Shown piece after piece: positions 1 through 7,789 of a stretch of DNA of 64,000 bases. The stretch's first letter is position 1, and the number at the start of each line of letters is the position of its first letter. The DNA is from JAOEGB01 sp041262585. Its GTDB lineage: Bacteria > Actinomycetota > Actinomycetes > Streptosporangiales > Streptosporangiaceae. Under the pieces are notes generated by a model. It worked only from the letters and a program-made list of their open reading frames with translations. It had not been told where the DNA came from and did not search any database. The stretch spans positions 1-64,000 of the forward strand of contig NZ_JBGCBZ010000020.1 in the NCBI RefSeq assembly GCF_041262585.1. Direction: 5' to 3'. The translations under genes and the position numbers were made by a program.

Positions 1-90
1 CGGACCCCCCCCCCCCCCCAAAAACCCGGGGGGGGGGGGCCCCCCCCCCCCCGGGGGCGGGGGGCCCCCCCCCCCCCCCCCCCCCCCCCG
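1..90. other. C/G homopolymer block at window edge
   Basis: The first 90 bases are almost only runs of C and G with one A5 run. No coding or regulatory structure is visible. Ordinary sequence resumes near 91. This looks like a contig-end or base-calling artefact rather than biology. It interrupts the place where ctaE/qcrCAB genes would often follow ctaF. Confidence 0.7.
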
Positions 91-105
91 ACGCGCTGTC
101 TCGAA

Positions 106-175
106 GCCGTTTCAGGGCCGTCTTAGGGCCGTTTCAGGGCCGTTTCAGGGCCGTTTCAGGGCCGTCTTAGGGCCG
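106..175. repeat. 11-bp tandem repeat after the ctaF stop
   Basis: Six head-to-tail 11-bp units of the form GCCGTTTCAGG or GCCGTCTTAGG run directly into the ctaF stop codon at 176-178. Read on the ctaF strand, the units carry further TGA or TAA triplets. It belongs to the stop-containing repeat pattern described in the findings. Confidence 0.9.
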
Positions 176-571
176 TCAGTGTGAGAAGTTGCCCCGGTAG
201 TACTGGAACACGAAACCGATGGCGCTCATGATCGTGGCGAACACCCCGATGAAGAAGAGCCACCAGCCGATCGTGAAGCCGAAGAACGTCAGCGCGGCCG
301 ACAGGCACACGAACAGCGGCCACCAGCTGTGCGGGCTGAAGAAGCCGATCTCCCCGGCGCCGTCGCTGACGTCGGCCTCCTTGTTGTCCTCCGGCTGGTC
401 GCCGATCCGGCGCGCGGTGAACAGCAGGTAGTAACCGATCATGAACGCCAGCCCGACGGAGATCGCCATGGCCGTGGTGCCGGTCGGTTCCTTCGACCAG
501 AACCAGTACACGGCGTCCGCGGCGGCGAAGAAGATGCCGCAGAGCAGGAACATCCACCCCTGGATCTTCAT
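176..571 (-). CDS. ctaF: cytochrome c oxidase subunit IV (actinobacterial type)
   Basis: 131 residues starting MKIQGWMFLLCGIFF. It is the small fourth subunit of the actinobacterial aa3-type cytochrome c oxidase, an integral membrane protein. Hydrophobic segments are visible at about 4-24, 33-51, 84-104 and 105-124, with a short charged loop rich in Glu and Asp near 60-72. The ATG overlaps the ctaD stop by one base (TGATG), so it is the last visible gene of ctaC-ctaD-ctaF and is probably translationally coupled. Family recognition rests on position and membrane pattern. It would act in the bc1-aa3 supercomplex; the bc1 genes are not in the window. Confidence 0.92.
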   Translation of the reverse strand: MKIQGWMFLLCGIFFAAADAVYWFWSKEPTGTTAMAISVGLAFMIGYYLLFTARRIGDQPEDNKEADVSDGAGEIGFFSPHSWWPLFVCLSAALTFFGFTIGWWLFFIGVFATIMSAIGFVFQYYRGNFSH

Positions 572-2223
572 CAGGCCTCCAGCTCGGGCTTGGCCGCGAG
601 GTGCGGGTACTTGAGGTCGAACGCGGGACGCTCGGAGCGGATCCGCGGCAGCGTGAGGAAGTTGTGCCGCGGGGGCGGGCACGAGGTGGCCCACTCGAGC
701 GAGCCGCCGTAGCCCCAGGGGTCGTCGACGGTGACCTTCGGAGCGGTCTTCCAGGTCCGCCACACGTTGTAGACGAACGGCAGCGTCGAGAGACCCAGCA
801 GGAGCGCGCCCGCCGACGAGATCATGTTCAGGCCGGTGAAGCCGTCCGACGCCGCGTAGTCGGCGTATCGCCGCGGGAAGCCGCTGACGCCCAGCCAGTG
901 CTGCACCAGGAAGGTCAGGTGGAAGCCGAAGAACAGCGTCCAGAAGTGGACCTTGCCCAGCCTGTCGTTGAGCATCTTCCCGGTGAACTTGGGCCACCAG
1001 AAGTAGAAGCCCGCGAACATCGCGAACACCACGGTGCCGAAGACCACGTAGTGGAAGTGGGCCACGACGAAGTAGCTGTCGCTGATCTGGAAGTCCAGCG
1101 GCGGCGAGGCCAGGATGACGCCCGTGAGGCCGCCGAACAGGAAGGTCACCAGGAAGCCGACCGCGAACAGCATCGGCGTCTCGAACGACAGGTGGCCGCG
1201 CCACATCGTGCCGATCCAGTTGAAGAACTTCACCCCGGTCGGGACCGCGATGAGGAACGTCATGAACGAGAAGAACGGCAGGAGCACCTGGCCGGTGACG
1301 AACATGTGGTGCGCCCAGACGGTCACCGACAGGCCGGCGATCGCGATGGTCGCGCCCACGAGGCCGATGTAGCCGAAGACCGGCTTACGGCTGAAGACGG
1401 GCAGCACCTCGGTGATGATGCCGAAGAACGGCAGCGCGATGATGTACACCTCGGGGTGGCCGAAGAACCAGAACAGGTGCTGCCACAGCATCGGACCGCC
1501 GTGCGAGTCGAAGATGTGCGCGCCGAGCTTCCGGTCGGCCTCCAGGGCGAGCAGCGCGGCCGCCAGCACCGGGAAGGCCAGCAGCACCAGGATGCTGGTG
1601 AGCAGGATGTTCCAGGTGAACATCGGCATCCGGAACATCGTCATGCCCGGGGCCCGCATGGTGATGATCGTCGTGATGAAGTTGACCGCGCCGAGGATCG
1701 TGCCGAGGCCCGACAGCGCCAGACCCATGATCCACATGTCGCCGCCGAGGCCGGGCGAGGTCACCGCGTTCGACAGCGGGGCATACGCCGTCCAGCCGAA
1801 CGACGCGGCGCCGCCCGGCGTGAGGAAGCCCGCGACCGCGATCGTGCTGCCGAACAGGTAGAGCCAGTAGCTCACCATGTTGAGCCGCGGGAACGCCACG
1901 TCGGGCGCGCCGATCTGCAGCGGCATGAGCTCGTTGGCGAAGCCGGCGAACAGCGGCGTGGCGAACATCAGCAGCATGATCGTGCCGTGCATGGTGAACA
2001 GCTGGTTGAACTGCTCGTTCGACACGAACTGCAGGCCGGGCTGGGCCAGCTCGGCTCGCATGACCAGCGCCATGATGCCGCCGATCAGGAAGAACACGAA
2101 CGACGTGATCAGGTAGAGGTGACCGATGATCTTGTGGTCGGTCGAGGACAGCCACTTGGCGATGACCGTGCCCTTGGTGTACGGCCGCGCGACGAGGCGG
2201 GCCGGTTCCTGGATGGCGGTCAC
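571..2223 (-). CDS. ctaD: cytochrome c oxidase subunit I
   Basis: 550 residues, normal length for the family. It is the haem-copper catalytic core that reduces O2 to water and pumps protons across the cytoplasmic membrane. Visible family motifs are the low-spin haem region TMHGTIMLLMF, the Cu-B loop with HPEVYIIALP, the HHMF histidine pair, and the VAHFHYVVFG haem ligand segment; about twelve membrane spans follow. The GTG start at 2223 overlaps the ctaC stop as GTGA, and the 3' end overlaps ctaF by one base. The operon order ctaC-ctaD-ctaF and the proximity of adoK and an erpA-like gene match other actinobacteria. Confidence 0.98.
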   Translation of the reverse strand: MTAIQEPARLVARPYTKGTVIAKWLSSTDHKIIGHLYLITSFVFFLIGGIMALVMRAELAQPGLQFVSNEQFNQLFTMHGTIMLLMFATPLFAGFANELMPLQIGAPDVAFPRLNMVSYWLYLFGSTIAVAGFLTPGGAASFGWTAYAPLSNAVTSPGLGGDMWIMGLALSGLGTILGAVNFITTIITMRAPGMTMFRMPMFTWNILLTSILVLLAFPVLAAALLALEADRKLGAHIFDSHGGPMLWQHLFWFFGHPEVYIIALPFFGIITEVLPVFSRKPVFGYIGLVGATIAIAGLSVTVWAHHMFVTGQVLLPFFSFMTFLIAVPTGVKFFNWIGTMWRGHLSFETPMLFAVGFLVTFLFGGLTGVILASPPLDFQISDSYFVVAHFHYVVFGTVVFAMFAGFYFWWPKFTGKMLNDRLGKVHFWTLFFGFHLTFLVQHWLGVSGFPRRYADYAASDGFTGLNMISSAGALLLGLSTLPFVYNVWRTWKTAPKVTVDDPWGYGGSLEWATSCPPPRHNFLTLPRIRSERPAFDLKYPHLAAKPELEA

Positions 2224-3053
2224 TGCGCACTCCCCGCCTGGCTCTTGATGTACTGGTCGAATTCCGCCTGCGGGACGAGCTTCACGGAGAACAGCATCCT
2301 GCTGTGGTCGGTACCGCAGAGCTCGGCGCAGCGGCCGGTGAAGACGCCCGTCCGGTCGAGCGTCGTGATCTGGAACCTGTTGTGCACGTTCCCGGGGAAC
2401 ACGTCCTGCTTGAACGCGAAGGCCGGCACCCAGAACGAGTGGATGACGTCAGGCGAGTGCAGGTCGAACTGCACCTCGCTGTTGACCGGCAGCACGAGCT
2501 GCGGACCCTGCGGGGTCTCCACGCTCTGCTTGCTCAGGTCGACCGGGACGCCCGCCGCCACCGCCTTCTGGCCCTGGTACTCCGTGGTGAACCGCCAGCT
2601 CCACTGGTAGCCCTCGACGGCCACCTTGACCGGGGCGGTTCCGGTGACCTTCGTGATCTCGGTCTCGTCCCGCGCGGTGAAGAAGAAGAACACCGCGACC
2701 ATGATGACCGGGACGACCGTGTAAAGGATCTCGATCGGCAGGTTGTAGCGCACCTGCGGGGGCAGGTGGTCGGTCGCGCTCTGCTTCTTGCGGTGGAACA
2801 GCACCGCCCACAGGATCAGGCCCCACACGACGACGCCGGTGGCGAGAGCCGCGATCCACGACCCGACCCAGAGCGTATGGACGATGGTCGCCTGCTTGGT
2901 AACGCCTTCCGGCATGCCCCCACGGGACCACTGGTCGGCGGCCTCTTTGCTACACGCCGTCGCGGACGCCACCACCAGCAGCGCCACGCCGGCGACGCCG
3001 GTCAACCGGCGGCGGGCCAACGGTCGCCGTGTCGTACGGCGGGTCGGACTCAC
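2220..3053 (-). CDS. ctaC: cytochrome c oxidase subunit II
   Basis: 277 residues from the chosen GTG at 3053. It carries the Cu-A centre that accepts electrons from cytochrome c and passes them to subunit I. The N-terminus is Arg-rich, followed by a hydrophobic stretch and SATACS, a plausible though imperfect lipobox with Cys near residue 34. Two transmembrane helices follow. The Cu-A ligands are clear near the C-terminus: HSFWVP, then CAELCGTDHSRM. A longer frame reaches 3137, but its extra 28 residues do not look like a signal sequence. The chosen GTG lacks a strong Shine-Dalgarno, so the start is moderately certain. The stop overlaps the ctaD start by 4 bp. Confidence 0.95.
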   Translation of the reverse strand: MSPTRRTTRRPLARRRLTGVAGVALLVVASATACSKEAADQWSRGGMPEGVTKQATIVHTLWVGSWIAALATGVVVWGLILWAVLFHRKKQSATDHLPPQVRYNLPIEILYTVVPVIMVAVFFFFTARDETEITKVTGTAPVKVAVEGYQWSWRFTTEYQGQKAVAAGVPVDLSKQSVETPQGPQLVLPVNSEVQFDLHSPDVIHSFWVPAFAFKQDVFPGNVHNRFQITTLDRTGVFTGRCAELCGTDHSRMLFSVKLVPQAEFDQYIKSQAGSAQ

Positions 3054-3076
3054 GGATCGCCTACCCCACAGATGAA

Positions 3077-3106
3077 GCCCAAGAGTCCCTCTCTTGGGCG
3101 GTTTTT
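3077..3106 (+). terminator. stem-loop with T-tract between ctaC and the cysteine desulfurase gene
   Basis: A perfect 9-bp stem (GCCCAAGAG / CTCTTGGGC, 5-nt loop) is followed by GGTTTTT on the plus strand, a classical intrinsic-terminator shape. It sits between divergent genes, in what would be the ctaC 5' leader on the minus strand. It could stop antisense transcripts coming through ctaC or act as a leader hairpin. Confidence 0.6.
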
Positions 3107-3239
3107 CAGATTTGGCGCTCGGGTTCAACCGGCACAACCTTTCCGCCGGTTCCCCCTTTACTTGTTGAGTTCACGCTGGGGGACACATTAGCGCGGACCG
3201 GCGGCGCCCCTCTGACCAGCCCCCGTTAGTGTCCTAACC

Positions 3240-4373
3240 GTGGCCTACTTGGACGCGGCTTCGACCGAACCTCTCCATCCCGCGGCTCGCGACGCCCTCA
3301 TGGCCGCGCTCGACGCCGGCTGGGCCGACCCCGCGCGGCTGTACGGCACGGCCCGCCGCGCCCAGATGTTACTGGAGCAGGCCAGAGCGGAGGTAGCCGA
3401 CGTTCTCGGTGCCCGGCCGGACGAGGTCGCCTTCACCTCCTCGGGGACCCAGGCCGTTCACCTGGGCGTCCTGGGCGCCCTTCAGGGCCGCCGCCGAATG
3501 GGCCGCCACCTGGTGGCGGGCGCGGTCGAGCACTCCAGCGTCCTGCAGGCCGCGGCGGTCCACGAACGCGACGGCGGCGAACTGGAGATCGTCGGCGTCA
3601 GCCGTACCGGACAGGCCGACGCGGGCGCGTTCGCCGAGGCGGTCTCCCGGCCCGGCACGGCTCTCGCCTGCCTCCAGACGGCCAACCACGAGGTCGGGAC
3701 GCTCCAGCCGGTCGAGGAGGCCGCCGAGGCGTGCCAGGCGGCGAGGGTGCCGCTCCTGGTGGACGCCGCCCAGTCCGCCGGGCGCCTGCCGATCCCCCGG
3801 GGCTGGTCGGTGCTCACCGCCAGTGCCCACAAGTGGGGCGGTCCCGCCGGGGTCGGCGTGCTGGCGATCCGCAAGGGCACCCGCTGGCGCTCGCCGTACC
3901 CCGAGGACGAGCGGGAGCGCCGCCGGGTGCCGGGCTTCGAGAACGTGCCCGCCATCGTGGCCGCCGCCGCCGCGCTCCGCGCCAGGGCGGCCGAGGAGGC
4001 CGCCGAGGGCCCCCGCCTGTCCGCGCTGGTGGACCGGATCCGCGCCGAGGTGCCCCGCCTGGTGCCCGACGTCGAGGTCATCGGCGACCCGGTCCGGCGG
4101 CTGCCGCACATCGTGACCTTCTCCTGCCTCTACGTCGAAGGCGAGGCGCTCCTGACTGAGTTGGACAAGGCGGGGTTCGCGATCTCGTCCGGGAGCTCCT
4201 GCACGGCTAGTACGCTTCGGCCATCGCATGTTCTGGAGGCCATGGGCGTGCTTACGCACGGGAATGTCCGGGTATCGCTGCCCCGTGGCGTGTCCGAGGG
4301 CGACGTCGATCGCTTTCTCGCCGTCCTCCCGGACATCGTGCGGCGGATCCGGTCGAGTTTGGGGGTTCACTGA
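3240..4373 (+). CDS. cysteine desulfurase-like aminotransferase (class V, IscS/NifS type)
   Basis: 377 residues from GTG. This PLP enzyme family removes sulfur from cysteine as a persulfide for Fe-S clusters or thio-cofactors. The PLP lysine lies in SAHKWGGPAGVG (Lys198), and a candidate persulfide cysteine lies in SSGSSCTAS (Cys321). FTSSGTQAVHLG and TANHEVGT are typical class V segments. It overlaps the next gene, a TusA-like sulfur carrier, by one base, so the two are coupled; donor plus acceptor strengthens the functional call. It is divergent from ctaC. It may be an accessory desulfurase rather than the main SUF enzyme, which is not here. Confidence 0.9.
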   Translation: MAYLDAASTEPLHPAARDALMAALDAGWADPARLYGTARRAQMLLEQARAEVADVLGARPDEVAFTSSGTQAVHLGVLGALQGRRRMGRHLVAGAVEHSSVLQAAAVHERDGGELEIVGVSRTGQADAGAFAEAVSRPGTALACLQTANHEVGTLQPVEEAAEACQAARVPLLVDAAQSAGRLPIPRGWSVLTASAHKWGGPAGVGVLAIRKGTRWRSPYPEDERERRRVPGFENVPAIVAAAAALRARAAEEAAEGPRLSALVDRIRAEVPRLVPDVEVIGDPVRRLPHIVTFSCLYVEGEALLTELDKAGFAISSGSSCTASTLRPSHVLEAMGVLTHGNVRVSLPRGVSEGDVDRFLAVLPDIVRRIRSSLGVH

Positions 4374-4723
4374 TGTGGCGCAGGCGGTCGGGTGGCGGCG
4401 GGAACGCGCCGGAGACTCCACCCCGCGACCCCCGAGACCCCCGAGACCGCCGAGAGCCCCGAGATCAACGGGAGCCGCGCGGACCCGAGGAGGCGCCCGC
4501 GCTGACCATCGACGCGCTGGGCCGCAAGTGCCCCATCCCGATCATCATGCTGGCCGAGCGGATCAACCATGTGCCGATGCGCGACGTGGTCGCCGTCCTC
4601 GCCGACGACCCCGCCGCCTTCACCGACATCCCCGCCTGGTGCAGGCTCAAGTCGCACGAGCACGTGGGGAGCTACGACCTGCCCCAGGGCGGCTGGTCGA
4701 TCCACGTGCGGCGCAACTACTGA
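4373..4723 (+). CDS. TusA/SirA-like sulfurtransferase
   Basis: 116 residues. The core from about residue 44 shows LTIDALGRKCPIPIIML, the CPxP signature of TusA-family sulfur carriers, with the acceptor cysteine at residue 53. These proteins take a persulfide from a cysteine desulfurase and relay it, for example to tRNA thiolation or molybdopterin. The N-terminal 40 residues are an unusual Pro-Arg-Asp/Glu-rich tract made of near-identical 9-bp units. That tract is absent from ordinary TusA and probably disordered. The ATG overlaps the upstream desulfurase stop (TGATG). A GC-rich hairpin begins at the stop codon. Confidence 0.88.
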   Translation: MWRRRSGGGGNAPETPPRDPRDPRDRREPRDQREPRGPEEAPALTIDALGRKCPIPIIMLAERINHVPMRDVVAVLADDPAAFTDIPAWCRLKSHEHVGSYDLPQGGWSIHVRRNY

Positions 4724-4749
4724 GCCGGGCGCCCGTCCACGCGCCCGGC
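4724..4749 (+). terminator. GC hairpin after the desulfurase-TusA pair
   Basis: Perfect 9-bp stem GCCGGGCGC / GCGCCCGGC with an 8-nt loop directly after the TusA-like stop. A second weaker inverted repeat (GGCCGATC / GATCGGCC) follows. There is no T-tract. It probably ends the plus-strand operon facing the convergent adoK. Confidence 0.6.
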
Positions 4750-4785
4750 CGATCCCTGTCACAGGCTGATCGGCCTTGTGTCAAG

Positions 4786-4832
4786 CCGCGTCAGGCTGAG
4801 CGCGACGCAGGCTGAGCGCGACGCAGGCTGAG
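4786..4832. repeat. 16-bp tandem repeat next to the adoK stop
   Basis: About three units of CGCGACGCAGGCTGAG lie immediately downstream of the adoK stop (4840 on the minus strand). The first copy is degenerate. It resembles the other stop-proximal minisatellites of the window. Confidence 0.8.
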
Positions 4833-4839
4833 CCCCGCG

Positions 4840-5826
4840 TCAGGCGTAGTGGCACCTGACGTGCGGGGCCACCTCGTCCGCCGCCGCCTGGCCGTACGCC
4901 CCGGCGAAGCGCTCAAGGAAGACGCGCTGGCCCAGCTGGTACTCCTGGCCGCCGACCCGCTCCAGGACGTGGGTCGCCGTGAGGTTCCCGAGCTGGCCGC
5001 AGCGCTCCAGCGACAGGCCCCACGCGAGACCCGACAGGAAACCGGCCCGGAACGCGTCGCCGACGCCCGTCGGGTCGGCCTTACCCAGCTCCGGGGCGGG
5101 CGAGATCTGCAGGGACGGCTCGCCCTTGCGGTCGATCCGCGCGCCCTTCGGGCCGAGCGTGGTGACGCGGACGCCGACCCGGTCGAGGATCTCCTCGTGG
5201 GACCAGCCCGTCTTCTGCTCGATCATCCCGAGCTCGTAGTCGTTGCTGAACAGGTAGGCCGCGCCCTCCACCAGCAGGCGGATCTGGTCGTCCGGCATCC
5301 GCGCCAGCTGCTGCGACGGGTCGGCCGCGAACGGGATGCCCCGGTTCCGCGCCTCGTCGGTGTGCCGCAGCATGGCCGCCGGGTCGTTGGGGCTGATCAG
5401 GACCAGGTCGAGCCCGCCCAGCCGCTCCACGATCGGGCCGAGCTCGATCTCCCTCGCGTCCGCCATGGCGCCCGTGTAGAACGAGGCGATCTGGTTGTGT
5501 TCCTCATCCGTCGTGCAGAGGAACCGCGCGGTGTGGTGCAGCTCGGACACGTGGACCGACGCGCAGTCGACGCCGTGCCGTTCCAGCCACGAGCGGTAGT
5601 CCGCGAAGTCGGTGCCCACGGCACCGACCAGCACCGGGGTCAGCCCGAGGCAGCCCATCCCGAAGGCGATGTTGGCCGCGCAGCCGCCACGGCGGACCTG
5701 CAGATCGTCGACGAGGAACGACAGCGACACCCGGTCGAGCTGCTCGGCGATCAACTGGTCGCCGAAGCGGCCGGGGAAGGTCATCAGGTGGTCGGTCGCG
5801 ATGGAGCCGGTCACAACGATGCGCAC
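4840..5826 (-). CDS. adoK: PfkB-family carbohydrate kinase, probable adenosine kinase
   Basis: 328 residues from GTG 5826, chosen because AGGAG lies at a good distance and the protein then begins with the expected beta strand RIVVTGSIATDHL. PfkB kinases phosphorylate a sugar or nucleoside hydroxyl with ATP. The motif RRGGCAANIAFGMG and the catalytic-Asp motif DPTGVGDAFRAGF are present. The location between ctaC and an erpA-like gene matches M. tuberculosis Rv2202c, characterised as adenosine kinase; substrate assignment here rests on that synteny. Ribokinase-like alternatives cannot be excluded from sequence alone. Confidence 0.85.
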   Translation of the reverse strand: MRIVVTGSIATDHLMTFPGRFGDQLIAEQLDRVSLSFLVDDLQVRRGGCAANIAFGMGCLGLTPVLVGAVGTDFADYRSWLERHGVDCASVHVSELHHTARFLCTTDEEHNQIASFYTGAMADAREIELGPIVERLGGLDLVLISPNDPAAMLRHTDEARNRGIPFAADPSQQLARMPDDQIRLLVEGAAYLFSNDYELGMIEQKTGWSHEEILDRVGVRVTTLGPKGARIDRKGEPSLQISPAPELGKADPTGVGDAFRAGFLSGLAWGLSLERCGQLGNLTATHVLERVGGQEYQLGQRVFLERFAGAYGQAAADEVAPHVRCHYA

Positions 5827-5910
5827 GGGGTTATTCTCCTCGTTGTCAGCATCTGGGATAAGGGGCAATCTTGCTGAACCCGTCGAGGGTACCCCCTCGG
5901 ACATGACGAC

Positions 5911-5936
5911 GCCCCGCACGGAAACCCGTACGGGGC
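5911..5936 (-). terminator. hairpin between erpA-like gene and adoK
   Basis: GCCCCGCACGG pairs with CCGTACGGGGC with one mismatch around an A-rich loop. It lies downstream of the minus-strand erpA-like gene and upstream of adoK, as expected for a terminator separating them. Confidence 0.5.
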
Positions 5937-5957
5937 GGTCTGCCAAGCTCAGGACAG

Positions 5958-6009
5958 CCTTGCTGCGGGCCCTTGCTGCGAGCCCTTGCTGCGAGCCTCT
6001 GTCGCGAGC
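5958..6009. repeat. 13-bp tandem repeat next to the erpA-like stop
   Basis: Four units of CCTTGCTGCGAGC (the fourth degenerate) abut the stop codon at 6011-6013 of the erpA-like gene. It fits the stop-proximal repeat pattern. Confidence 0.85.
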
Positions 6010-6010
6010 C

Positions 6011-6364
6011 TTAGTTGAACGAGTCGCCGCAGGCGCACGAACCCGTGGCGTTCGGGTTGTCGATCGTGAAGCCCTGCTTCTCGATGGTGTCCACGAAGTC
6101 CACCGTGGCTCCGGTCAGGTACGGCGCGCTCATCCGGTCAGTGACGACACTCACACCGCCGAAGTCCGAAACGACGTCGCCGTCCATGGAGCGGTCGTCG
6201 AAGAAGAGCTGGTAGCGCAGGCCGGAACAACCGCCCGGCTGCACGGCCACGCGCAGCTGCAGTCCTTCCTCGCCCTGCTGCTCAAGCAGGCTCTTGACCT
6301 TGGCGGCGGCCGCATCAGTCAGGACCAGGCCCTGCTGTGTGGTCTCGCTGCTCTCAACCGTCAT
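6011..6364 (-). CDS. erpA: iron-sulfur cluster insertion protein, HesB/IscA/ErpA family
   Basis: 117 residues. A-type carriers receive nascent [Fe-S] clusters and insert them into apoproteins. The three cluster cysteines are present: QPGGCSGLRY and the terminal CACGDSF. LVLTDAAAAKVKSLL is the usual N-terminal helix. ATG 6364 gives normal family length; an upstream ATG at 6397 adds only basic residues. The neighbours adoK and ctaC match the M. tuberculosis Rv2204c context. Plausible clients in this window are quinolinate synthase and lipoyl synthase; that link is inference. Confidence 0.92.
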   Translation of the reverse strand: MTVESSETTQQGLVLTDAAAAKVKSLLEQQGEEGLQLRVAVQPGGCSGLRYQLFFDDRSMDGDVVSDFGGVSVVTDRMSAPYLTGATVDFVDTIEKQGFTIDNPNATGSCACGDSFN

Positions 6365-6616
6365 CTGATGACTCCCGCGTCTGCGCCAACCGCCCACCCG
6401 GAGCGGTCGATTGATTCCGACGTCCTACCTAGACGCTACCAACACCCGCCGATCGCTACACATTCCGCGTTGATGGCCTCGCCTCCGGTCCGGCGGGCTC
6501 CGGGCGCCCCTTTTGGTGGTGAGGCCATGGGGGTGGGGGGGCCGGAATAGGTGATGCGAGAGCTGTGTAATTATTAGTCGTCAATCCGACGATAAGTCCC
6601 CGAAGGGGGTGTGGTC

Positions 6617-7771
6617 GTGACGATCACCGAGACCGGGCTTCCGCTCTTCATCCTCGGTCGGGGCACCGACCCGCACAGTGAGCGCGGAGTCGACTGTCCC
6701 GGCGAGCTTCCCTCCGCGTCCGACCCGGCGCTGGTGGAGCGCGCCCGGGCGGCCAAGGAGTTGCTCGGCGACCGGCTGTTCGTGCTCGGTCACCACTACC
6801 AGCGCGACGAGGTCATCCAGTTCGCCGACGTGACCGGAGACTCGTTCAAGCTGGCCCGCGAGGCGGCCGCGCGGCCCGGCGCGGAGTACATCGTCTTCTG
6901 CGGCGTCCACTTCATGGCCGAGTCGGCCGACATCCTGACCGGCGACTCCCAGAAGGTCGTCCTGCCCGACCTCGCGGCGGGCTGCTCGATGGCCGACATG
7001 GCCACCTTCACCCAGGTCGAGGACTGCTGGGACGCCCTGGAGGACGCCGGGATCGCCGACCAGGTGGTTCCCATCACGTACATGAACTCCAGCGCCGACA
7101 TCAAGGCGTTCTGCGGCCGCCACGGCGGCGCGGTCTGCACCTCGTCGAACGCGAAGAGAGCCCTGGAGTGGGCCTTCGAGCAGGGCCAGAAGGTCCTGTT
7201 CCTGCCCGACCAGCACCTCGGCCGCAACACCGCCGTGCTGGAGATGGGCCTGTCCCTGGACGACTGCGTGGTCTACAACCCGCACCGGCCGAACGGCGGC
7301 CTCACCCAGGAGCAGCTCGAGAACGCCAAGATGATCCTGTGGAAGGGCCACTGCTCGGTGCACGGCCGGTTCACGGCGGAGTGCGTCGACGAGGTCCGCG
7401 CCCGCATCCCGGGTGTGAACGTCCTTGTCCACCCCGAGTGCCGCCACGAGGTCGTGACCAAGGCCGACCACGTGGGCTCGACCGAGTACATCATCCGCAC
7501 GCTGGAAGAGGCTCCCGCCGGGTCGTCCTGGGCCGTCGGCACCGAGCTGAACCTGGTCAAGCGCCTCGGGCAGATGTTCCCCGACAAGTCGATCACGTTC
7601 CTCGACCGGACCGTGTGCTACTGCTCGACGATGAACCGGATCGACCTGCCGCACCTGGTCTGGGCGCTGGAGTCGCTCGCCGCCGGGGAGGTCGTCAACC
7701 AGATCGCGGTCGACCCGGACACCACCCACTGGGCCAAGGTCGCGCTCGACCGCATGCTGGCGCTCCCCTGA
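6617..7771 (+). CDS. nadA: quinolinate synthase A
   Basis: 384 residues from GTG 6617; AAGGGGG lies at suitable distance, while GTG 6611 is too close to it. The enzyme condenses iminoaspartate with dihydroxyacetone phosphate to quinolinate in de novo NAD synthesis, using a [4Fe-4S] cluster. Characteristic segments are LGHHYQRDEV, FCGVHFMAESAD, HPECRHEV and VCYCSTMNRID, which hold the cluster cysteines. It stands alone, without nadB or nadC; nadE lies at the other end of the window. A loose inverted repeat TCGTC-N5-GACGA (6578-6592) sits just upstream but cannot be assigned to a regulator. Confidence 0.96.
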   Translation: MTITETGLPLFILGRGTDPHSERGVDCPGELPSASDPALVERARAAKELLGDRLFVLGHHYQRDEVIQFADVTGDSFKLAREAAARPGAEYIVFCGVHFMAESADILTGDSQKVVLPDLAAGCSMADMATFTQVEDCWDALEDAGIADQVVPITYMNSSADIKAFCGRHGGAVCTSSNAKRALEWAFEQGQKVLFLPDQHLGRNTAVLEMGLSLDDCVVYNPHRPNGGLTQEQLENAKMILWKGHCSVHGRFTAECVDEVRARIPGVNVLVHPECRHEVVTKADHVGSTEYIIRTLEEAPAGSSWAVGTELNLVKRLGQMFPDKSITFLDRTVCYCSTMNRIDLPHLVWALESLAAGEVVNQIAVDPDTTHWAKVALDRMLALP

Positions 7772-7789
7772 TCTGATCTCGGATCAGAT
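7769..7789. terminator. small bidirectional hairpin spanning two stop codons
   Basis: ATCTGATC and GATCAGAT form a perfect 8-bp stem with a 3-nt loop between convergent nadA and the mycothiol-family gene. The nadA TGA begins at 7769 and the opposing TGA lies in the right arm. It is a plausible but weak shared terminator. Confidence 0.4.

Noticed and set aside
601..2610. Long plus-strand frame opposite ctaD/ctaC
   Set aside because: Composition is Arg/Glu/His-rich nonsense; the catalytic motifs of the oxidase subunits lie on the other strand.
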